NCBI GenBank assembly: GCA_002331025.1
Contig: DCYG01000020.1
Location: forward strand, 46,257-110,256
DNA length: 64,000 bases
Source of the DNA: Firmicutes bacterium UBA2116
GTDB lineage: Bacteria; Bacillota; Clostridia; Tissierellales; Sedimentibacteraceae
Reading direction: 5' to 3'
Shown here: positions 1 through 9,485 of the stretch, one piece after another
How the letters are laid out: every line of letters starts with the position of its first letter
Numbering within the stretch: the stretch's first letter is position 1
Notes under the pieces: model-generated
What the model saw: only the letters and a program-made list of their open reading frames with translations
Told to the model about the DNA's origin: nothing
Databases searched by the model: none
Made by a program: the position numbers and the translations under genes

Positions 1-205
1 CGTTTCCTATCTCCTTAGGCCTTATGCTTTCAGTCATAATTTCATTAGTGGCATTTAAAAATTGTTTGGATAGATCCGTATCTAATTGTTTTGTAAAAAT
101 AACAGCACCTACAAGCACAATACTGAATAATACCTGCAATGCTAATTTTTTATTCAAGTTTTCTTTTCTTTGCAGCTTGATCCTCTTTCTTGTTATTTTA
201 TTCAT
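1..205 (-). CDS. N-terminus of a membrane-anchored protein, probably M23/SpoIVFA-like (cut by window edge)
   Basis: An open frame runs from an ATG at 205 to the left edge, so only about 68 residues are visible. They show a basic start rich in Lys and Arg (residues 1-19), one hydrophobic segment (about 20-37, LALQVLFSIVLVGAVIF) and the start of an extracytoplasmic region. A GGGGTG-type ribosome site precedes the ATG. In clostridial mre clusters the gene after the MinD-like ATPase often encodes a SpoIVFA/M23-type membrane-anchored peptidase with this topology. That is positional inference, because the peptidase domain lies outside the window. It sits downstream of a hairpin terminator, so it may have its own promoter. 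Confidence 0.6.
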   Translation of the reverse strand, partial: MNKITRKRIKLQRKENLNKKLALQVLFSIVLVGAVIFTKQLDTDLSKQFLNATNEIMTESIRPKEIGN

Positions 206-267
206 TTCACCCACCCCTTCCCTACATTTTATTAAAATGTTACAAGCTTTATTACAACTTTTATTAT

Positions 268-310
268 CAAAAAACGACTTCATTATCGTCCTAGCGGATG
301 ACAATGAAGT
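268..310 (-). terminator. Rho-independent terminator after the MinD-like gene
   Basis: On the minus strand a 15-bp stem (ACTTCATTGTCATCC paired with its near-complement, two wobble pairs) closes on a TAGC loop and is followed by CGTTTTTTG. It lies about 22 bases past the stop of the ATPase gene and would end the mre transcript before the partial gene at the edge. Confidence 0.8.
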
Positions 311-332
311 CAAATTGTACTTGCTGTTTTAT

Positions 333-1031
333 TTATATATTTTTAATAATACTGTCGACGGCTCTGTTAAACGTGCTGTCCTCCGTGCCGAAAAGAAAAT
401 CATAATCTGCTTCACAGTATTTTATATTTTCTTCAATTGTCGATTGTATTTTTGCATCTGATAATTTTTGTATGTCCTTCAATTTCATCATGGTACCCTT
501 TGAGCTCTTTTTTATGTCATATTTATTTATCAGTACATATATGTTATTGAATTTATACCTTTCAGCAATTGCTTTATCGGTATTTATTTCTTTAATACAT
601 GAAAAATCATTATTATTAATTATGATAACATTATCCAATACACTAAAATCCACATAACTAAGCTGAATTTTGTCTACATCTAAAATAATTACGTCATAAT
701 CTTTTTTTGCCTCACTTATTATTTTAACGAAGGATTCTTTTTTTACTTTTCCAAGTTTATTATTAATTCTTGGACAAGGAAGAAGGGATAACCCTTCTTT
801 TATTTCTATAGATGCTAATTCAAGGGAACAGGTTGAGTCGAGGACATCTTTTATATCGTAAATTATATTTTCGTTAACCTTAAGGTATTCTGACATTTTC
901 TTTTTACCTGATGAAAAATCCATCAATAAAACATTTTTGCCTGATTGAGATAATTTAATACCTGTTTTAATGCCTATAATTGTTTTTCCGATATCTTCCT
1001 TTTGTGAACTGACTGCTATAACCTTCCCCAT
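333..1031 (-). CDS. MinD/ParA-like P-loop ATPase with a degenerate Walker A
   Basis: A 232-residue protein of the SIMIBI (MinD/ParA/CpaE) class. The start at 1031 is chosen because GGAG lies 7 bases upstream; an ATG at 1037 would leave a 1-base gap. The Walker A region reads QKEDIGKT: the signature lysine and the GKT are kept, but the usual GG pair is replaced by ED. A switch-like LLMDFSSG (about residue 38) and a Walker-B-like hydrophobic strand ending in DVD (about residue 120) follow. The protein lacks the C-terminal amphipathic helix that targets canonical MinD to membrane. It follows mreBCD and PBP2 where minD usually lies, so a role in septum or elongasome placement is likely. No minC or minE is visible next to it. 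Confidence 0.75.
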   Translation of the reverse strand: MGKVIAVSSQKEDIGKTIIGIKTGIKLSQSGKNVLLMDFSSGKKKMSEYLKVNENIIYDIKDVLDSTCSLELASIEIKEGLSLLPCPRINNKLGKVKKESFVKIISEAKKDYDVIILDVDKIQLSYVDFSVLDNVIIINNNDFSCIKEINTDKAIAERYKFNNIYVLINKYDIKKSSKGTMMKLKDIQKLSDAKIQSTIEENIKYCEADYDFLFGTEDSTFNRAVDSIIKNI

Positions 1032-1053
1032 ATTCATTCTCCATTTCTCATTT

Positions 1054-4000
1054 CTATTCTTCTTTAAGTTTAAAATATTCTCCTATAACTTCCCTTACTA
1101 TAGGAATAGGATAACGTCCCGAGCCGCCCTCAAACAGCACACATGCAACGGCTATCTCCGGATCATCATAAGGTGCAAATGCAACATACCATGCAAAATC
1201 ATCATACGGCTTTCCTGTATCAGGATTTGTTCCCTGATTCTCTGCTGTACCTGTCTTGCTGGCAACCTCTACGGGGAAATTTTTATACGGTTTAGCACTA
1301 TCGTCTAAAGATACCATTCGCATTCCTTCTTTTACAACATCCAGATAGCTGTAATCTGAAAGATTTACTCTTTCTGCGCTTCTTTCCGGAACATAGTCAG
1401 TAGGCTTGCCGTCGTATGTTTCTACATCCTTTATAATGCTTACATTTCTTCTGTATCCGCCGTTTGCTATAGTTGCGGTATAGTTAGCCATCTGAAGAAC
1501 CGTATATGCATTGTGCCCCTGTCCTATACTGATATTTAAATTATCTCCCACGTTCCATATTGCCTCATTTATATATGAATACTTGATAATATCAACCAAT
1601 GGTATTTGGTAGGCATTAGTCTTATCGGGATTAAGCCTAAGGTTTCTGAGACTCTCATAAACCTCACCTCTTGTCATTGGCTCCTCTCTGTCTATCCAGC
1701 TTACTATTTCCTCCACAATTTCATTTTTCATTGCGGCATCCATTGTAAAACCATCGTCTAAATATTTTTCTATATTTCCTTCAAGGAATATTCTCAGATA
1801 TACTCTGATGCTTATTTTCTTGCCTTCTATACTGGGAACTCCTCCCGAAGCCTCCTGTGGTATATCTATTTCGATTCCGGTTTTGGAGTCAAGTCCGAAT
1901 TCTTTAGCCATTGCAATTACGTCCTCGGCACTTACCCTTACGGTATGCTTCTGATGTGTTGCCAGGTTTTCACCCAGCATGGTGGTGTAATAATAGAAGT
2001 TGCATGAATTCATTATTGCTTCATACATGGTCTGATAACCGTGTGAACCTCCATACATGTTCCAGATCCAACAGCTGAAAGGTCTGTCTCCAACCTTCAT
2101 CGTTCCTGCACAATAAACTCTGGTATTGGGATTAACACCTTTCTCCAATGCAGCCAGCGAAGTAATCATTTTGAACGTGGATCCGGGTTGTATTTTTGTA
2201 AGCATTGCTATATTGTACAAAGGTCTAGGAGCCAATGGGTTTTTGGAATCGCTCAGCAAGCTGTTCCAGTCATCGGTGGAAATACCCGTTGAAAACATAT
2301 TCAGGTCATATCCGGGATGGTTTGCCATGGTTAAAAGTTCTCCTGTTTTCACATCTATAACAGCCAGAGCGCCGGATCTTGCATTTTCATATTTATCCTT
2401 AAATTCAAAATTACCCCATTCGCTTTCAAAGGTTCCGCCTATTTGTATCTGCTCCAGTCCTTTTTTCAGAATGGCCTCTGCTCTTTCCTGCAATGTAACA
2501 TCCAGGGTAAGATGTACGTTGTCCCCCGGTTCGGGTGCCTGACTTGATACTGATTTAATTGTCCTGCCTAAATTGTTTACCTCAACTGTCTTCTTACCCT
2601 TTTCTCCTCGAAGATAGTCCTCAAATTTTTCCTCAATACCGGTTTTCCCTATTATATCATCCGGACTGTAGCCCTTCTCATTAACATATTCTCTGATTTC
2701 ATACTCTTGGGCTATTTTACCTAAGTAGCCCAGAGCATGTGATGCAACCTCATACTTAGGATAATATCTTAAGGGCTCTATTTCAACATTGATGCCTACT
2801 AATTCATGAGAACGCTCAGATATCATAGCCACAGATTTTTCAGATATACTATAGCATATGTCCACAGGATGGTATGACAAATAGCTGGTTCGGTTATATC
2901 TTTCCCTGATAACCATCATATTTCTCATATCATAATCGTTTATATCATCACTTATTTTCAGTTCTTTTCTTAAATCATTAAATACTTCCCTAGCAGACAG
3001 ATTTTTTATTTCATTCTGATCAATACTCTTGATATTATTATTTATCCAGTTTCTTTTGTCTCTTACAGGTGAATATTCCCATTCAGCTATGGAAATAGAC
3101 GGATTTTCATACTTTAATAATTCCACCTGTGCATAGTATTTTATTATTTCATCGGTTATTAAATTATACAGCACATCATAGTTTTTAAACGACAGCTGCT
3201 TCACAAAATCGTAAGCCGTTGTGCTAAGCTCCATGTTATGCTGATTCAAATATTTAGTTTTTAGTTCCTCATCCGTAAATTCATATAAGCCTGCCTCGCC
3301 GTTTTCCACAAAGCTTACAGGTATATCCGGATATATTTCTCTCAGCTTTTCAACAAGTACAGCTCCCGGCATAATCTTGCCATTGTCAGCTTGGTATACT
3401 GTCAGAAGCAAATTGTCCAGTGAATACTTCATTGTCAATATTACAAAATCATCCTTTGCCTCGGAGCTTGGTGTTATTTCCTGATGATTTACATTTAAAC
3501 CTCTTTTTAAATTTGCATAATATTCATCCTGAACAAATGCAAATTCTGTTAATTTTATGTTGGGTTCAAGTCCGCTTGAGGAAATAAAGTTATATGAAAA
3601 TCTTCTGACCTTTGAGTCATAAAATAAGCGTTTCATGTATTTGTTGTTTTTAATAAGCATCTCAATAACCGCATTTTCTGCGGTTGATTTTTCATTAAGA
3701 TCATTGTTCTTCAGCCATGCCGTAACCGGATCATCTGCTTCCTCTTCTCCGTCTGCAGGTACATCCGTCTGCTGCGTATCTTCCTCTTCGGAAACAACAA
3801 TTTCCTCTGTTTCAGTATATACAAACTGATTATTTTCCAGTTTAACAGGCATTTCAATATCTCTTAAAATTGTATCAAGAACTCTTTCTTTAATGTTGAA
3901 GGGTTCGTTATATATGGTACTCGTGTAATTTAACCATGCATATAAATTTTCCGCTACAACTTGTATAACTCTCTCCTCAGCAGTAATATATGATACTGCT

Positions 4001-4398
4001 TCATCGGATGAACTCCTCAGATCCGGTTCTGTAACATATTCAAATGTATCCAGCTTTATAGGAAAGTCATCAATGGGTCTTTCTCCATTTTCATCCAGTA
4101 TTTTGGATAAAATATATGCAATTCCATTGAAATCTTCGGGCTCAATTTCATCGGTGTACATTTGCACAGTAAAGCTTGCAACATTGTCGGCCAACAATAC
4201 TCCGTTTCTGTCAAATATTTTGCCCCTTGGCGCCTTAACGGGAATATCCTTGATTTTTTTTATGTCGGCCACAGCTCTGTACTCTTCACCCTCAACTATT
4301 GTTAAAACAGCCATTCTGAAGCCCAGCACACAGAGCATAAAAACGATAACCATGTATATTAAGTTGAATCTGTTACTGAAAAATTTCTTTAAATTCAA
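1054..4398 (-). CDS. mrdA: Penicillin-binding protein 2, class B transpeptidase (extra-large)
   Basis: Elongasome D,D-transpeptidase that cross-links peptidoglycan outside the membrane. A single N-terminal membrane anchor (about 13-33) is followed by the PBP dimer signature RGKIFDRNG (about 58-66). The catalytic domain carries SxxK as STFK (about 740), SxN as SCN (about 797) and KTG as SKTGTAE (about 1047). At 1114 residues it is far longer than the roughly 600-700 of proteobacterial PBP2. Most of the excess lies between the dimer signature and the conserved YYP...ALGYLGK segment (about 555), including an acidic Glu/Asp-rich stretch near 200-220. A further insertion sits between SxN and KTG. 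Start supported by GAGGTG 5 bases upstream. Last of the mreBCD-PBP2 run. Confidence 0.93.
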   Translation of the reverse strand: MNLKKFFSNRFNLIYMVIVFMLCVLGFRMAVLTIVEGEEYRAVADIKKIKDIPVKAPRGKIFDRNGVLLADNVASFTVQMYTDEIEPEDFNGIAYILSKILDENGERPIDDFPIKLDTFEYVTEPDLRSSSDEAVSYITAEERVIQVVAENLYAWLNYTSTIYNEPFNIKERVLDTILRDIEMPVKLENNQFVYTETEEIVVSEEEDTQQTDVPADGEEEADDPVTAWLKNNDLNEKSTAENAVIEMLIKNNKYMKRLFYDSKVRRFSYNFISSSGLEPNIKLTEFAFVQDEYYANLKRGLNVNHQEITPSSEAKDDFVILTMKYSLDNLLLTVYQADNGKIMPGAVLVEKLREIYPDIPVSFVENGEAGLYEFTDEELKTKYLNQHNMELSTTAYDFVKQLSFKNYDVLYNLITDEIIKYYAQVELLKYENPSISIAEWEYSPVRDKRNWINNNIKSIDQNEIKNLSAREVFNDLRKELKISDDINDYDMRNMMVIRERYNRTSYLSYHPVDICYSISEKSVAMISERSHELVGINVEIEPLRYYPKYEVASHALGYLGKIAQEYEIREYVNEKGYSPDDIIGKTGIEEKFEDYLRGEKGKKTVEVNNLGRTIKSVSSQAPEPGDNVHLTLDVTLQERAEAILKKGLEQIQIGGTFESEWGNFEFKDKYENARSGALAVIDVKTGELLTMANHPGYDLNMFSTGISTDDWNSLLSDSKNPLAPRPLYNIAMLTKIQPGSTFKMITSLAALEKGVNPNTRVYCAGTMKVGDRPFSCWIWNMYGGSHGYQTMYEAIMNSCNFYYYTTMLGENLATHQKHTVRVSAEDVIAMAKEFGLDSKTGIEIDIPQEASGGVPSIEGKKISIRVYLRIFLEGNIEKYLDDGFTMDAAMKNEIVEEIVSWIDREEPMTRGEVYESLRNLRLNPDKTNAYQIPLVDIIKYSYINEAIWNVGDNLNISIGQGHNAYTVLQMANYTATIANGGYRRNVSIIKDVETYDGKPTDYVPERSAERVNLSDYSYLDVVKEGMRMVSLDDSAKPYKNFPVEVASKTGTAENQGTNPDTGKPYDDFAWYVAFAPYDDPEIAVACVLFEGGSGRYPIPIVREVIGEYFKLKEE

Positions 4399-4420
4399 AT
4401 TAACTCACCTCTATTACAGA

Positions 4421-4912
4421 CTATTTGACATTAAGTTTGTCAAATAAAAAATTCGTAAATTTAAAAACAAAGACAACAAGGATCATATTTAATATTGTTT
4501 CAATAAAAATATTGTTTATGATGCTTCCTGCATAGCTCATTCTGTATTTTAAAAAGAATAATATAACGTATAAAGAAAAATGCATTACAAATGTAGAGAT
4601 TCCCGTAACAGTTGTATATGCAACATAGCTTTCCCTTATCATATCTTCACTGTAATTTCCTATAACAGCTCCTATTATAAAATAAATAAGTGTGTAAACT
4701 CCAAAAACATCGTATATCATTGCATCATACAGCATACCTGTAAACAATCCGATAATTGCACCTGCTATACCATTTGACATCATGGCAAATACAACCAATA
4801 CGGTCAATGATAAATTAGGTGTGGTATTAAATACAGCAAAATGATTTAACAAAGATGTTTGTATGATAAAACTTAAAATAATAACAGCAGCCATTAAACT
4901 AAATTTTTTCAT
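4421..4912 (-). CDS. mreD: Rod shape-determining protein MreD
   Basis: A 163-residue, highly hydrophobic protein with about five predicted membrane helices, the expected size and topology of MreD, a subunit of the rod complex that links MreB filaments to MreC and PBP2. It lies between mreC (13 bases upstream) and the PBP2 gene (22 bases downstream) on the same strand, which is the standard mre order. MreD is poorly conserved, so the call rests mainly on size, topology and position. Confidence 0.9.
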   Translation of the reverse strand: MKKFSLMAAVIILSFIIQTSLLNHFAVFNTTPNLSLTVLVVFAMMSNGIAGAIIGLFTGMLYDAMIYDVFGVYTLIYFIIGAVIGNYSEDMIRESYVAYTTVTGISTFVMHFSLYVILFFLKYRMSYAGSIINNIFIETILNMILVVFVFKFTNFLFDKLNVK

Positions 4913-4925
4913 TTAATTATACCTT

Positions 4926-5762
4926 TCATCTGTCCACCTTAAGTACATAAACTCTGTTCAACTTGGTAAATTCAACAGCAGGATTTATTACAATTCTTTG
5001 GGTTGAAGCGTCTGTGGTTGGAACTATTTCAGTTACTTTTCCAATATAAATGTCAGGAATATAAATTTCACCTATACCTGAGGTAACCAAAGAGTCATCC
5101 TTGTTTACCTGTGCCTTGCTGTTGAAAAAATATCCTGTAATTGTTCCGTCAACACTTCCCTGCAAGATTCCGCTTTCATCAGTGTTTATATCTCTGAAGC
5201 TGATTTTGCAGCTTTCATCCAGCAGGGTTACTACCTTAGCCCAATTTGACGAGGTTTGTGTTACTACTCCTACCAGGCCTATTTGAACTACCCCTGCTTC
5301 TGTTTCCACTGCATGTATAACAATGTCATTTTTCTTTATACCGTCTTTTTCTCCCTTATCAAGGGTTACTCTGCTGAACCAATTAGAATCATCCAATGCA
5401 ATCACTTGTCCAACAGTATAATCATATTTAAGATTCTTTTTCATTTCATATTCGGTTTCAAGGGCCTCTGACTTATTTACGATATTTTCCAATATTCTCA
5501 CAGTTTCCTGAAGCTCATGTACCGTGTCCGTAAGCATATTATTTTCTTCACGCATTCTTACAATATCTTGTACCGAATAAATGGAGCTGATTATGGTATG
5601 TCCCGTATTAAAGGTCAATTTTTGGAATCCCGCAACAGCGTTTCCAAAAAAACCTAAATCAACCTCTCCTCTGCCCACAGAGGAGAGACCGATTAAAATT
5701 ATCAATATAAAAACTGTAAGTAAAAAAAATATTCTTTTATAATACTTTCTTACAAAATTCAT
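4926..5762 (-). CDS. mreC: Rod shape-determining protein MreC
   Basis: 278 residues with a short basic N-terminus, one membrane anchor (about 10-28), a coiled-coil stretch (about 62-105, rich in Glu/Leu/Val with heptad spacing) and a C-terminal beta-rich domain typical of MreC. It acts on the outer face of the membrane and organises PBP2 around the MreB filament. Its start lies 12 bases after mreB stops, so mreB, mreC and mreD are surely cotranscribed. Length matches the family. Confidence 0.95.
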   Translation of the reverse strand: MNFVRKYYKRIFFLLTVFILIILIGLSSVGRGEVDLGFFGNAVAGFQKLTFNTGHTIISSIYSVQDIVRMREENNMLTDTVHELQETVRILENIVNKSEALETEYEMKKNLKYDYTVGQVIALDDSNWFSRVTLDKGEKDGIKKNDIVIHAVETEAGVVQIGLVGVVTQTSSNWAKVVTLLDESCKISFRDINTDESGILQGSVDGTITGYFFNSKAQVNKDDSLVTSGIGEIYIPDIYIGKVTEIVPTTDASTQRIVINPAVEFTKLNRVYVLKVDR

Positions 5763-5774
5763 TTACTCACCACT

Positions 5775-6815
5775 TTAGAGAAGCTCACATATTTTACCTG
5801 CACCCAAAGCAACGCTGTGTAACGGGTTATCTGCTATAAATACCTTTAATCCTGTTTCTTTTTCTATATAAATATCCAAGCCCTTTAATAATGCCCCGCC
5901 TCCTGTTAATACTATGCCATTAGAATAAATATCAGAGGACAATTCGGGCGGCGTTTTTTCTAGAACTCTTTTTATTGCATTTACAATATTATTAACCGTT
6001 TCCATAATAGCTTCTCTTATTTCGTCACTTGTTACAACTATGTTTAAGGGAAGCCCTGAAACTATATCTCTTCCTCGAATTTCCATTTCTGTTCTATAGT
6101 CCTTAGAGACTCCTTCTTCACCGTTATCATTATCATTGGCTTTACTGTAATACTTCTTGCTTGCATTTCCTAAAACCATTTTAGTTTTTTCAGCAGTTAT
6201 AAGTCCGATTTCCATTTTGTATTTAAGCTTTATATAATCCTTTATATTTACATCCATGTCATCGCCGGCAATTCGAAGTGAATCACTTACAACTATTCCT
6301 CCAAGTGATATAACTGCTATTTCTGTAGTTCCTCCACCTATATCGATAATCATATTTCCAACGGGCTGATCAACATTTAATCCTGCTCCGATTGCAGCAG
6401 CCATGGGCTCCTCAACCAGCTTAACCCTTTTTGCTCCCGCGTCATATGCTACTTCCTCAACTGCTCTTTTTTCAATGGACGTAACACCAACAGGTACACA
6501 AATAACAATATTAGATTTTACGAATCTTCTTTTATTCAATGCCTTTTCAATAAAATACTTTACCATAGCCCTTGTAATTTCAAAATCAGCTATAACACCG
6601 TTTTGAAGAGGTCTTATGGCATTTATTGATTTAGGTGTTCTGTCAAGCATTTCTTTTGCCGGAGTACCAACAGCACATACTTGATTTGTATTTACATTAA
6701 TAGCTGTCACCGACGGTTCATTTACTATAATTCCTTTGTTGTTTACGTATATCAGAGTATTTGATGTTCCCAGATCTATGCCTACTTTTTGAGTAAATAT
6801 ATTAAAAAATCCCAT
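5775..6815 (-). CDS. mreB: Actin-like rod shape protein MreB
   Basis: 346 residues. Actin-fold signatures are clear: phosphate-1 loop near the start (VGIDLGTSNTLIY, about 8-20), GGGTTEIAVIS phosphate-2 region (about 160), and the adenosine motif GIVLTGGGALLKG (about 305). It polymerises under the membrane and guides lateral wall synthesis. The start at 6815 is preferred over an upstream in-frame ATG because AAAGGAAAT lies just before it. First of mreBCD; radC stops 22 bases upstream. Confidence 0.96.
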   Translation of the reverse strand: MGFFNIFTQKVGIDLGTSNTLIYVNNKGIIVNEPSVTAINVNTNQVCAVGTPAKEMLDRTPKSINAIRPLQNGVIADFEITRAMVKYFIEKALNKRRFVKSNIVICVPVGVTSIEKRAVEEVAYDAGAKRVKLVEEPMAAAIGAGLNVDQPVGNMIIDIGGGTTEIAVISLGGIVVSDSLRIAGDDMDVNIKDYIKLKYKMEIGLITAEKTKMVLGNASKKYYSKANDNDNGEEGVSKDYRTEMEIRGRDIVSGLPLNIVVTSDEIREAIMETVNNIVNAIKRVLEKTPPELSSDIYSNGIVLTGGGALLKGLDIYIEKETGLKVFIADNPLHSVALGAGKICELL

Positions 6816-6837
6816 TTTATTTCCTTTCGTTGTCAAA

Positions 6838-7527
6838 TTAAATTAAACCTTCTTCTTTAAAACTGTAAAAAACACCATCACCTATAATAATGTGATCTAA
6901 AACCTTAATTCCTAAAATTTTACCGCATTCATCCAGACGATTCGTTAAAACTATATCTTCATGGCTTGGTTCTGATTCTCCGCTTGGATGATTATGTACC
7001 AATATTATAGAAGAAGCAGAATTTATTACCGCTTCCGAAAACACTTCTCTTGGGTGAACTATTGATGAATTCAGGCTGCCAATAGAAATTTCAGAAATCT
7101 TCGTTATATTATTTTTAGTATCCAATAAAATAATTTTAAAATATTCTTTTTTATAATACCTCATTTCCTCCATCATAACAACGGCAGCATCACTTGGAGA
7201 AGAAATTTTTATTCTTTCTATTTTTAAGGTGCTTATTCTTTTGCTCAGTTCAGATAAGGCCATAAGCTGAGCTGCCTTTGCATCACTTATACCTTTAAAG
7301 GATTTAAACTTTTGTACCGTACCCTCTGCTATATTCTTAAGTCCTTTATTATCCTCGGACAAAATTCTCTGAGACAGCTTTAAAACATTCTCTTCTTTAT
7401 TCCCTGTCCTTAATATTACTGCTAAGAGTTCTGAATTAGACAAATTGTTAGCTCCATATTTTAACAACTTTTCCTGAGGTCTGTCTTCCACAGGAATAGA
7501 TTTTATGGTATAATTATTATTGTCCAT
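6838..7527 (-). CDS. radC: RadC family JAB/MPN-domain protein
   Basis: 229 residues. The N-terminal part has helix-hairpin-helix character and the C-terminal part carries the JAMM metal motif HNHPSGESEPSHED. The biochemical role of RadC is unsettled; the old DNA-repair assignment is not well supported. The genomic order maf-radC-mreB is very common in Firmicutes. The start at 7527 is chosen because GGAGG sits 5 bases before it, whereas the ATG 12 bases upstream has no comparable site. Confidence 0.93.
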   Translation of the reverse strand: MDNNNYTIKSIPVEDRPQEKLLKYGANNLSNSELLAVILRTGNKEENVLKLSQRILSEDNKGLKNIAEGTVQKFKSFKGISDAKAAQLMALSELSKRISTLKIERIKISSPSDAAVVMMEEMRYYKKEYFKIILLDTKNNITKISEISIGSLNSSIVHPREVFSEAVINSASSIILVHNHPSGESEPSHEDIVLTNRLDECGKILGIKVLDHIIIGDGVFYSFKEEGLI

Positions 7528-7568
7528 TTTTACCTCCAATATGCAATATTAAAACAAACGCTTTAATT

Positions 7569-8147
7569 TCAAAGCAATTTATGAGAAAAATGTTTTGTCA
7601 ATAAGTTATTAAGCTTTGTTAAGGGAAGTCCTTTTACATTATTATAGCAGCCGTCTATACCTTTTACCAAAAGCTCTCCATATCCCTGTATTCCGTAGCC
7701 GCCTGCTTTGTCGGCATACTCACCGGTATTCAGATAGCTTTTTATTAAATCATCACTTAGTTCATTAAACTCTACGAAGGTTTCTTCATAATCAACAACC
7801 TTAATTAAGTTTATGCTGTCAATGATACATATTCCTGTATAAACCCTGTGTGTCTTGCCGGAAAGAGATTTAAGCATATTATATGCATCATATTCATTTT
7901 CAGGTTTTCCCATTATTTTATCTAAATAAACAACAGTATCTGCTGCAACTATTATTCCTTTATCCGCACAGCTTTTATACGCATCCATGCATTTTTCAAA
8001 TGCTATTTTCATAACCGTTGTTTGTGGAGAATCATTTTCATCAACATATTCTTCCGTATCCGGAGAAACAATCTTCAGGTCTTTGCAATATCTTTTAAGC
8101 ATTTCTATACGTCTTGGTGATTTTGATGCCAAAATTATATTTCTCAT
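7569..8147 (-). CDS. maf: Maf family nucleotide pyrophosphatase
   Basis: 192 residues, normal for the family. The N-terminal signature ASKSPRR and the internal AADTVV (about residue 68) mark a Maf/YhdE house-cleaning dNTP/UTP pyrophosphatase. Such enzymes remove non-canonical nucleotides and affect septum formation. It heads the radC-mre run, separated from radC by about 41 bases. Confidence 0.93.
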   Translation of the reverse strand: MRNIILASKSPRRIEMLKRYCKDLKIVSPDTEEYVDENDSPQTTVMKIAFEKCMDAYKSCADKGIIVAADTVVYLDKIMGKPENEYDAYNMLKSLSGKTHRVYTGICIIDSINLIKVVDYEETFVEFNELSDDLIKSYLNTGEYADKAGGYGIQGYGELLVKGIDGCYNNVKGLPLTKLNNLLTKHFSHKLL

Positions 8148-8166
8148 ATTATTTCCTTTTATTTCC

Positions 8167-8409
8167 TTAAAGTTTTTTATAAACTATTATTGCGATTATA
8201 ATACCGATTATTCCTGCAACAGTTAAGCTTGCATTAAAACCAAAGGTAATCGTGAATATGCTTAAATCCAATGTTGCAGGACCGAATCCTATTGATTCAC
8301 CGTAATTTAAAACAGGTAAATATTCAGAAAATGCCCTGCCGAGAATTGTACCTATGATTACTGAAGTTAACAAAAGCAAAATTAAATAAACAGAGTTCCC
8401 TTTTCTCAT
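8167..8409 (-). CDS. DUF4321 small membrane protein
   Basis: An 80-residue protein with two predicted membrane helices (about 8-27 and 58-78) and a conserved middle containing GPATLDLSIFTITFGF. Length, topology and position next to maf/radC match the DUF4321 family of clostridial membrane proteins. No function is known. It starts 1 base after the upstream gene ends, so it is translationally close to the Gx transporter gene. Confidence 0.8.
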   Translation of the reverse strand: MRKGNSVYLILLLLTSVIIGTILGRAFSEYLPVLNYGESIGFGPATLDLSIFTITFGFNASLTVAGIIGIIIAIIVYKKL

Positions 8410-8410
8410 A

Positions 8411-8929
8411 TTATACCTCTCTTTTTAATTTTAATAATGTCTTATTCAAATTTTCGGTTACAAAAATAGACGTATATCCCACAAAACAACCTGTAAAAAT
8501 ACTGACAAATGACAATACAGGCAAATAATAATACAGGTTTGCAGATTCAAAAAGTATTGCTGCGACAGTTACCTGAGAAGCATTATGCGTCATTGCGCCT
8601 AATACGCTGATACCAATCAAGCTAAACTTTTTAAAATATTTATAGCCGAAACTCATTACGATTGTACTCATTATACCGCTTACTATACTGTAAATAAACG
8701 TAATTGGGTTTGTTGCAACAAGCATCAGCAATATGCATCTGATGATTACAACTAATAAAGCATCTTTGAATCCGAAAACAATTATTATTGACATTGTTAC
8801 AATATTGGATAATCCCAATTTTGCACCGGGTGCAATGTAAGGCAGGGGAATCATGCCTTCAATAATGCTTAAAATTAATGCCCCTGCTGTTAATAGAGAT
8901 AAAAATATATATCTTTGAATTTTATTCAT
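8411..8929 (-). CDS. Gx transporter family membrane protein (Hpre_diP_synt_I type)
   Basis: 172 residues with about five hydrophobic segments and the motif IPLPYIAPGAKLGLSNI near residue 30, typical of the family once called heptaprenyl diphosphate synthase component I and now Gx transporter family. It resembles small-molecule ECF-type S components in topology. Adjacent genes encoding the NusG-domain-II protein and DUF4321 are its usual companions in Clostridia. The substrate is not known and I infer none. Confidence 0.85.
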   Translation of the reverse strand: MNKIQRYIFLSLLTAGALILSIIEGMIPLPYIAPGAKLGLSNIVTMSIIIVFGFKDALLVVIIRCILLMLVATNPITFIYSIVSGIMSTIVMSFGYKYFKKFSLIGISVLGAMTHNASQVTVAAILFESANLYYYLPVLSFVSIFTGCFVGYTSIFVTENLNKTLLKLKREV

Positions 8930-8948
8930 CTTTTACTCATCCTGTCAT

Positions 8949-9356
8949 CTATTGTGCTATAATATCTATATCGTCCGAGTTATCTGTATCATCGTTACTA
9001 CCCTTAATCTGTATCATAAATCTGTTAGGCAGACACACTATTACTTCTCCGTCATTTTGAATTTTGCCCTGATGTAAGCATACTTGGTCAGGACAGGTCG
9101 CTTCGTGTATCCATATCCTGCCATCCTCAATATGGACAGTATTATAGCCTGATCCTTCTTTATCTTGTACCTTGAATTCCGTTTCATAATCCTCTGTTAA
9201 GGTGTACCTTCCAACTAATTCATTGTTTGAATAAACATAAGCAATTTTCTCGGCCGCTTGTACCATGTTATTACTTCCATAAAATAAAATAAATAAATTT
9301 ATTAAAACTATTACTACAATTAATCCAATATCATATTTGTTAATTTTTTTTCTCAT
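8949..9356 (-). CDS. NusG domain II-containing membrane-anchored protein
   Basis: 135 residues. One N-terminal membrane segment (about 9-28) precedes a small extracytoplasmic beta domain of the NusG domain II type, with the recognisable core WIHEATCPDQVCLHQGKI and the CLPNRFMIQI strand. The two cysteines in CPDQVC could bind a metal or form a disulphide. This family regularly neighbours Gx transporter genes. The name refers to a fold and does not imply transcription elongation. Confidence 0.85.
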   Translation of the reverse strand: MRKKINKYDIGLIVVIVLINLFILFYGSNNMVQAAEKIAYVYSNNELVGRYTLTEDYETEFKVQDKEGSGYNTVHIEDGRIWIHEATCPDQVCLHQGKIQNDGEVIVCLPNRFMIQIKGSNDDTDNSDDIDIIAQ

Positions 9357-9485
9357 AAGTATCCTTTTACCTTTAATAGATTATTTATTTTAACATCAAT
9401 TCTATATTATTTCAAGAATGTATATGTTATTTATGTATGTTTTTCATTCCTGCATCAATTTTAATATATAAACATTAATTTAACA

